64,000 bases of DNA, from contig NZ_FIZX01000001.1 in assembly GCF_900055185.1 (NCBI RefSeq), forward strand, positions 682,001-746,000, written 5' to 3'. Origin of the DNA: Grimontia celer. GTDB taxonomy: Bacteria; Pseudomonadota; Gammaproteobacteria; Enterobacterales; Vibrionaceae. Positions 63,636 through 64,000 of the stretch are shown here, one piece after another (the stretch's first letter is position 1; every line of letters starts with the position of its first letter). Below the pieces are notes generated by a model. It had not been told where the DNA came from and made no database searches. It saw only the letters and a list, made by a program, of their open reading frames with translations. A program made the position numbers and the translations under genes.

Positions 63636-64000
63636 ATGAGCCGAGAAAAGGTCGCGGACCTGATTGCTGGATGGAGTCTCAAAGAGAAAGTTGGGCAATT
63701 GTTTATTCTGGCGTTTCCTGGGAAATCAGCTGCCACAGCAGAGCGCATGATTACCGAGTACAACCTTGGCGGCTGTTACCTGAGCCAAGACAATGCGGAA
63801 ACTTTTGAAGAGGCCCAGAGCCTCAACAAAGCGCTTGATGATTTGTTGGGAAAAAATCATCGGCTTCCATTGCTATTGGGTGTAGATCAAGAAGGCGCAT
63901 GGGGTGTGTTGGTCGGTGAATCCACAACAGGACCGGGCAATCTGGCTTTGGGCGTGCAAAACAGCACTGAAGGGACAGAGTTGATGTATAAAGTCTGCGG
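63636..64000 (+). CDS. GH3 family glycosidase, cut by window edge
   Basis: The first 121 residues of a GH3 enzyme without signal peptide, so cytoplasmic. It begins WSLKEKVGQLFILAFPG and continues NLGGCYLSQDNAETFEEAQS, then LPLLLGVDQEGAWGVLV, the order seen in beta-N-acetylhexosaminidase/NagZ-like members. The catalytic Asp lies beyond the edge. AAGGAGAGAG precedes the ATG. Substrate unresolved: N-acetylglucosaminides or beta-glucosides. Confidence 0.85.
   Translation, partial: MSREKVADLIAGWSLKEKVGQLFILAFPGKSAATAERMITEYNLGGCYLSQDNAETFEEAQSLNKALDDLLGKNHRLPLLLGVDQEGAWGVLVGESTTGPGNLALGVQNSTEGTELMYKVC

Overview
The window looks like a chromosomal segment of a marine gammaproteobacterium of the Vibrionaceae (Vibrio, Photobacterium, Grimontia or Enterovibrio type). 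The grounds are a mannose-type locus (manA, PTS EIIABC, AraC regulator, separate PTS IIA and IIB genes) laid out as I recall it from Vibrio cholerae, a VC0807-family membrane protein, tRNA genes with encoded CCA, and many short hairpin terminators between convergent genes. The genus is an inference. No transposase, integrase, phage gene or CRISPR array was seen.

Layout. 1-3.7 kb: a two-component pair (kinase cut by the left edge) divergent from a glucose-type PTS EIICB (ptsG). 3.8-9.7 kb: a DMT transporter, a GT2/GT39 pair for lipid-linked sugar transfer, and a divergent two-component system followed by a small cytochrome c. 9.7-15 kb: a GFA-family protein, a DMT transporter with its AraC regulator, a cysteine-rich RTX protein and a stand-alone TrpB. 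15-22 kb: an isolated SF2 helicase with an internal membrane hairpin, and a GH3 glucanase lipoprotein behind a LacI-type operator. 21.7-27.7 kb: the mannose/fructose PTS region. 27.8-33.2 kb: two orphan peptide-type ABC ATPases behind a Fur-box-like site, a DAACS symporter and a periplasmic Nudix-PAP2 fusion. 33.4-41.9 kb: two near-identical tRNA-Ser(UGA) units in direct orientation about 7.9 kb apart, with tRNA-Asp, a CNT nucleoside transporter, an output-less PAS sensor and an ALS-like/ALDH pair between them. Both tRNA loci are followed by tandem decaying copies of 'tRNA 3' end plus terminator'.

42.2-56.7 kb is the most unusual part: seven closely packed genes on one strand. They encode two giant multidomain secreted proteins, a low-GC secreted protein of unknown function, a DUF3592 membrane protein, a small secreted beta-sandwich protein, a secreted FG-GAP/UnbV/HEAT protein, and, overlapping its end, a five-TM protein with five c-heme motifs. 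A decayed copy of the tRNA-Ser tail and terminator lies just after the block. I read this as a candidate accessory island with a cell-surface redox or adhesion role; neither function nor mobility is demonstrated.

57-64 kb: an unrecognised gene, a cassette of two PLP enzymes with a DMT exporter and convergent LysR gene (perhaps making and exporting an amino-acid-derived metabolite), a small secreted protein, and the start of a second GH3 enzyme cut by the right edge.
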